From positions 1 to 7,492 of the forward strand of contig JAGOEF010000072.1 in the NCBI GenBank assembly GCA_017997855.1: a DNA stretch of 7,492 bases, given 5' to 3'. Of the stretch, positions 6,323 through 7,492 are shown piece after piece (the stretch's first letter is position 1; every line of letters begins with the position of its first letter). Made by a program: the position numbers and the translations under genes. This stretch comes from Bacteroidales bacterium (GTDB lineage: Bacteria > Bacteroidota > Bacteroidia > Bacteroidales > ML635J-15). The notes below the pieces were generated by a model. It was not told the DNA's origin, searched no databases, and was given only the letters and a program-made list of their open reading frames with translations.

Positions 6323-7405
6323 ATGAAAAAATTCATCTTTATGTTTTTTGCCTTACTGCTCACCGGGCAGATACATGCGCAAACCAAACACCTGCAACCC
6401 GGCTTCGACCCCGAAGAATACACCGAAATGCTCGGTATTATTGCCCGTCAGATTGATACCCCCTGGACACAGGTTAAAATTCCGTTGGATGAAAAATACC
6501 GGCTTGCGCTTCGTTCTCCACGCTATTTTCCCGACAATCGCTGGGATTTATGGACAAGCGCCGATTCTCTGCTGGTGATCGATCTGCACGCTACCACCGG
6601 AAGCTTCGAAAGCTGGATGGAAAACTACTATGCAGCCATGATTCCCGCTACCGGCACATGGAAAATATCCGACAGCCTGAGTTTCAGCTACTGCCTGGCC
6701 ACCGACAGCCGGGCTGCGGTACATGCCGGATGGATGCTCGCACTCGCTTCTATGACCAACGACATCGGGCATGCCCTCGACTCAATGCTGACTCGGGGTT
6801 ATCGCAACCTCATTGTTACCGGCCACAGTCAGGGAGGTGCATTGGCCTGCCTGTTCACAGCCTGGCTCCGGCACCGGCAGTTAACCGGACATTTTGCCGG
6901 GCTCAATATCAAAACCTATTGCAGCGCCTCGCCGAAACCCGGCAATCAGTATTTTGCATGGGACTACACATCGCTTACTCAGGCAGGATGGGCTTTCAAC
7001 GTGATTAATCCCCTCGACTGGGTACCCGAAACACCCTTCACCCTGCAAACAACCCGCGATATGAACCGCCAAAGCCCATTCAGCAATATCAAAAAGAACA
7101 TCCGCAAACAAAAATTCCCCATGAATATGGTGGTAAGGCACCTCTACAACCGAATGAACAAACCGCTCGAAAAAACCTCGCGTCGTTTGAATCATTTCAT
7201 GGGTAAAAAAGTTCACGGCCAGTTAGCAAAAAGCACGGCAATACATGCACCTGCCTACGATGGCTGTATGAATTATGTGGCCGCCGGTCAGCAAATCATC
7301 CTCAAACCCGATTCGGCATATTATGCGGTTTTCTGCAACGAAAACACCGGCACTTTTACCCACCACATGCTGCGTCCCTATTATTTTTTAATAAAATCGT
7401 GGTAA
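6323..7405 (+). CDS. Secreted class 3 lipase-like alpha/beta hydrolase
   Basis: 360 residues from ATG at 6323. That start was chosen because it opens a clear signal peptide: MKK, a hydrophobic stretch FIFMFFALLLTG, then IHA, with probable signal peptidase I cleavage after Ala19. The same frame is open upstream to a GTG at 6221, but that start would bury the signal peptide and overlap the terminator. Lipase class 3 features: VHAGW (133-137), nucleophile elbow GHSQGG with Ser169, SPKPGNQYFAWDY (compare SPRVGNxxFA), Asp232 in NPLDWVP, and His347/His348 in HHMLRPYY near the C-terminus. The Ser-Asp-His triad therefore looks complete, with His348 the likelier third member. The substrate is unknown; the family includes triacylglycerol lipases and phospholipases. 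No lipid-attachment Cys or C-terminal sorting domain is visible, so it is probably periplasmic or exported. Its own promoter lies just upstream. Confidence 0.85.
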   Translation: MKKFIFMFFALLLTGQIHAQTKHLQPGFDPEEYTEMLGIIARQIDTPWTQVKIPLDEKYRLALRSPRYFPDNRWDLWTSADSLLVIDLHATTGSFESWMENYYAAMIPATGTWKISDSLSFSYCLATDSRAAVHAGWMLALASMTNDIGHALDSMLTRGYRNLIVTGHSQGGALACLFTAWLRHRQLTGHFAGLNIKTYCSASPKPGNQYFAWDYTSLTQAGWAFNVINPLDWVPETPFTLQTTRDMNRQSPFSNIKKNIRKQKFPMNMVVRHLYNRMNKPLEKTSRRLNHFMGKKVHGQLAKSTAIHAPAYDGCMNYVAAGQQIILKPDSAYYAVFCNENTGTFTHHMLRPYYFLIKSW

Positions 7406-7427
7406 CAAAAACCCGTCAAATTTGTTA
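7403..7427. repeat. Weak AT-rich inverted repeat after the lipase gene
   Basis: TAACAAA (7403-7409, including the stop codon) pairs with TTTGTTA (7421-7427) around an 11-base loop. The stem is 7 bp and AT-rich, with no T-run after it, so it would be a poor terminator. It is noted because no better signal separates the lipase gene from the next start. Confidence 0.2.
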
Positions 7428-7458
7428 ATCAGATAGTTTACACAAAAGCTATTGCGAC

Positions 7459-7492
7459 ATGGAAGCACTGTTTTATACATTTTCGGCAAAGA
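7459..7492 (+). CDS. Possible start of next gene, cut by window end
   Basis: ATG at 7459 opens a frame read as MEALFYTFSAK to the right edge, 53 bases after the lipase stop. Eleven codons are too few to name a family. Support is only the position, the spacing and the absence of a stop so far. The spacer 7406-7458 shows no clear TAnnTTTG element. Confidence 0.35.
   Translation, partial: MEALFYTFSAK

Noticed and set aside
6550..7008. A 152-codon plus-strand frame within the lipase gene
   Set aside because: It is a frame-shifted shadow of the lipase region holding the Ser nucleophile; its Arg- and His-rich composition is typical of a wrong frame.
1..7492. CRISPR array, tRNA or rRNA gene, insertion sequence or phage genes
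   Set aside because: No regularly spaced repeats, tRNA-like cloverleaf, rRNA-like stretch, transposase motifs or terminal repeats were seen. The similarity between the two ends of the left operon is explained by gene paralogy.

Overview
The window looks like chromosomal DNA from a Bacteroidota (Bacteroidetes) bacterium. Three things point there. The thioredoxin has the phylum's typical form, with an N-terminal extension ahead of DFYADWCGPCK. Two gene starts are preceded by TATTTTTG, which fits the Bacteroidetes -7 consensus TAnnTTTG. Shine-Dalgarno sequences are absent, and leaders are A-rich or very short. The genus cannot be read from this sequence. Coding density is very high and no gene-free stretch exceeds about 100 bases.

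Left part (1-4338, plus strand): a tight three-gene operon, cut by the left edge of the window. Its layout is A-B-A'. Genes A and A' are paralogues, each fusing a ketosynthase-III (FabH-like) domain to a C-terminal short-chain dehydrogenase/reductase (FabG-like ketoreductase) domain. B, between them, is a short aldehyde-dehydrogenase-superfamily protein with a GPGN motif and an Ile-Cys candidate nucleophile, like thioester-reducing (acylating) members. The gaps are only 4 and 3 bases. A keeps the reductase catalytic Ser-Tyr-Lys. A' keeps the ketosynthase Cys-His-Asn triad, but its reductase domain has lost the Tyr, the Lys and the glycine-rich cofactor loop. A plausible but unproven reading is a small condensing and reducing pathway (condensation, beta-keto reduction, thioester/aldehyde interconversion) run by a paired complex of an active and a degenerate fusion. 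No acyl carrier protein, acyltransferase or product-defining gene is in view; the operon continues off the left edge. This is the most interesting part of the window.

Middle (4335-5786, minus strand): a tRNA nucleotidyltransferase/poly(A) polymerase-family enzyme with an HD domain, probably the CCA-adding enzyme. It converges on A', and the two stop codons overlap. A 66-base divergent spacer separates it from the next gene.

Right part (5853-7492, plus strand): a cytosolic thioredoxin closed by a strong intrinsic terminator, then a secreted class 3 (alpha/beta-hydrolase) lipase-like protein with its own candidate promoter, then the first 11 codons of a possible further gene running off the right edge. 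These genes look like ordinary housekeeping or secreted functions with no obvious link to the A-B-A' operon.
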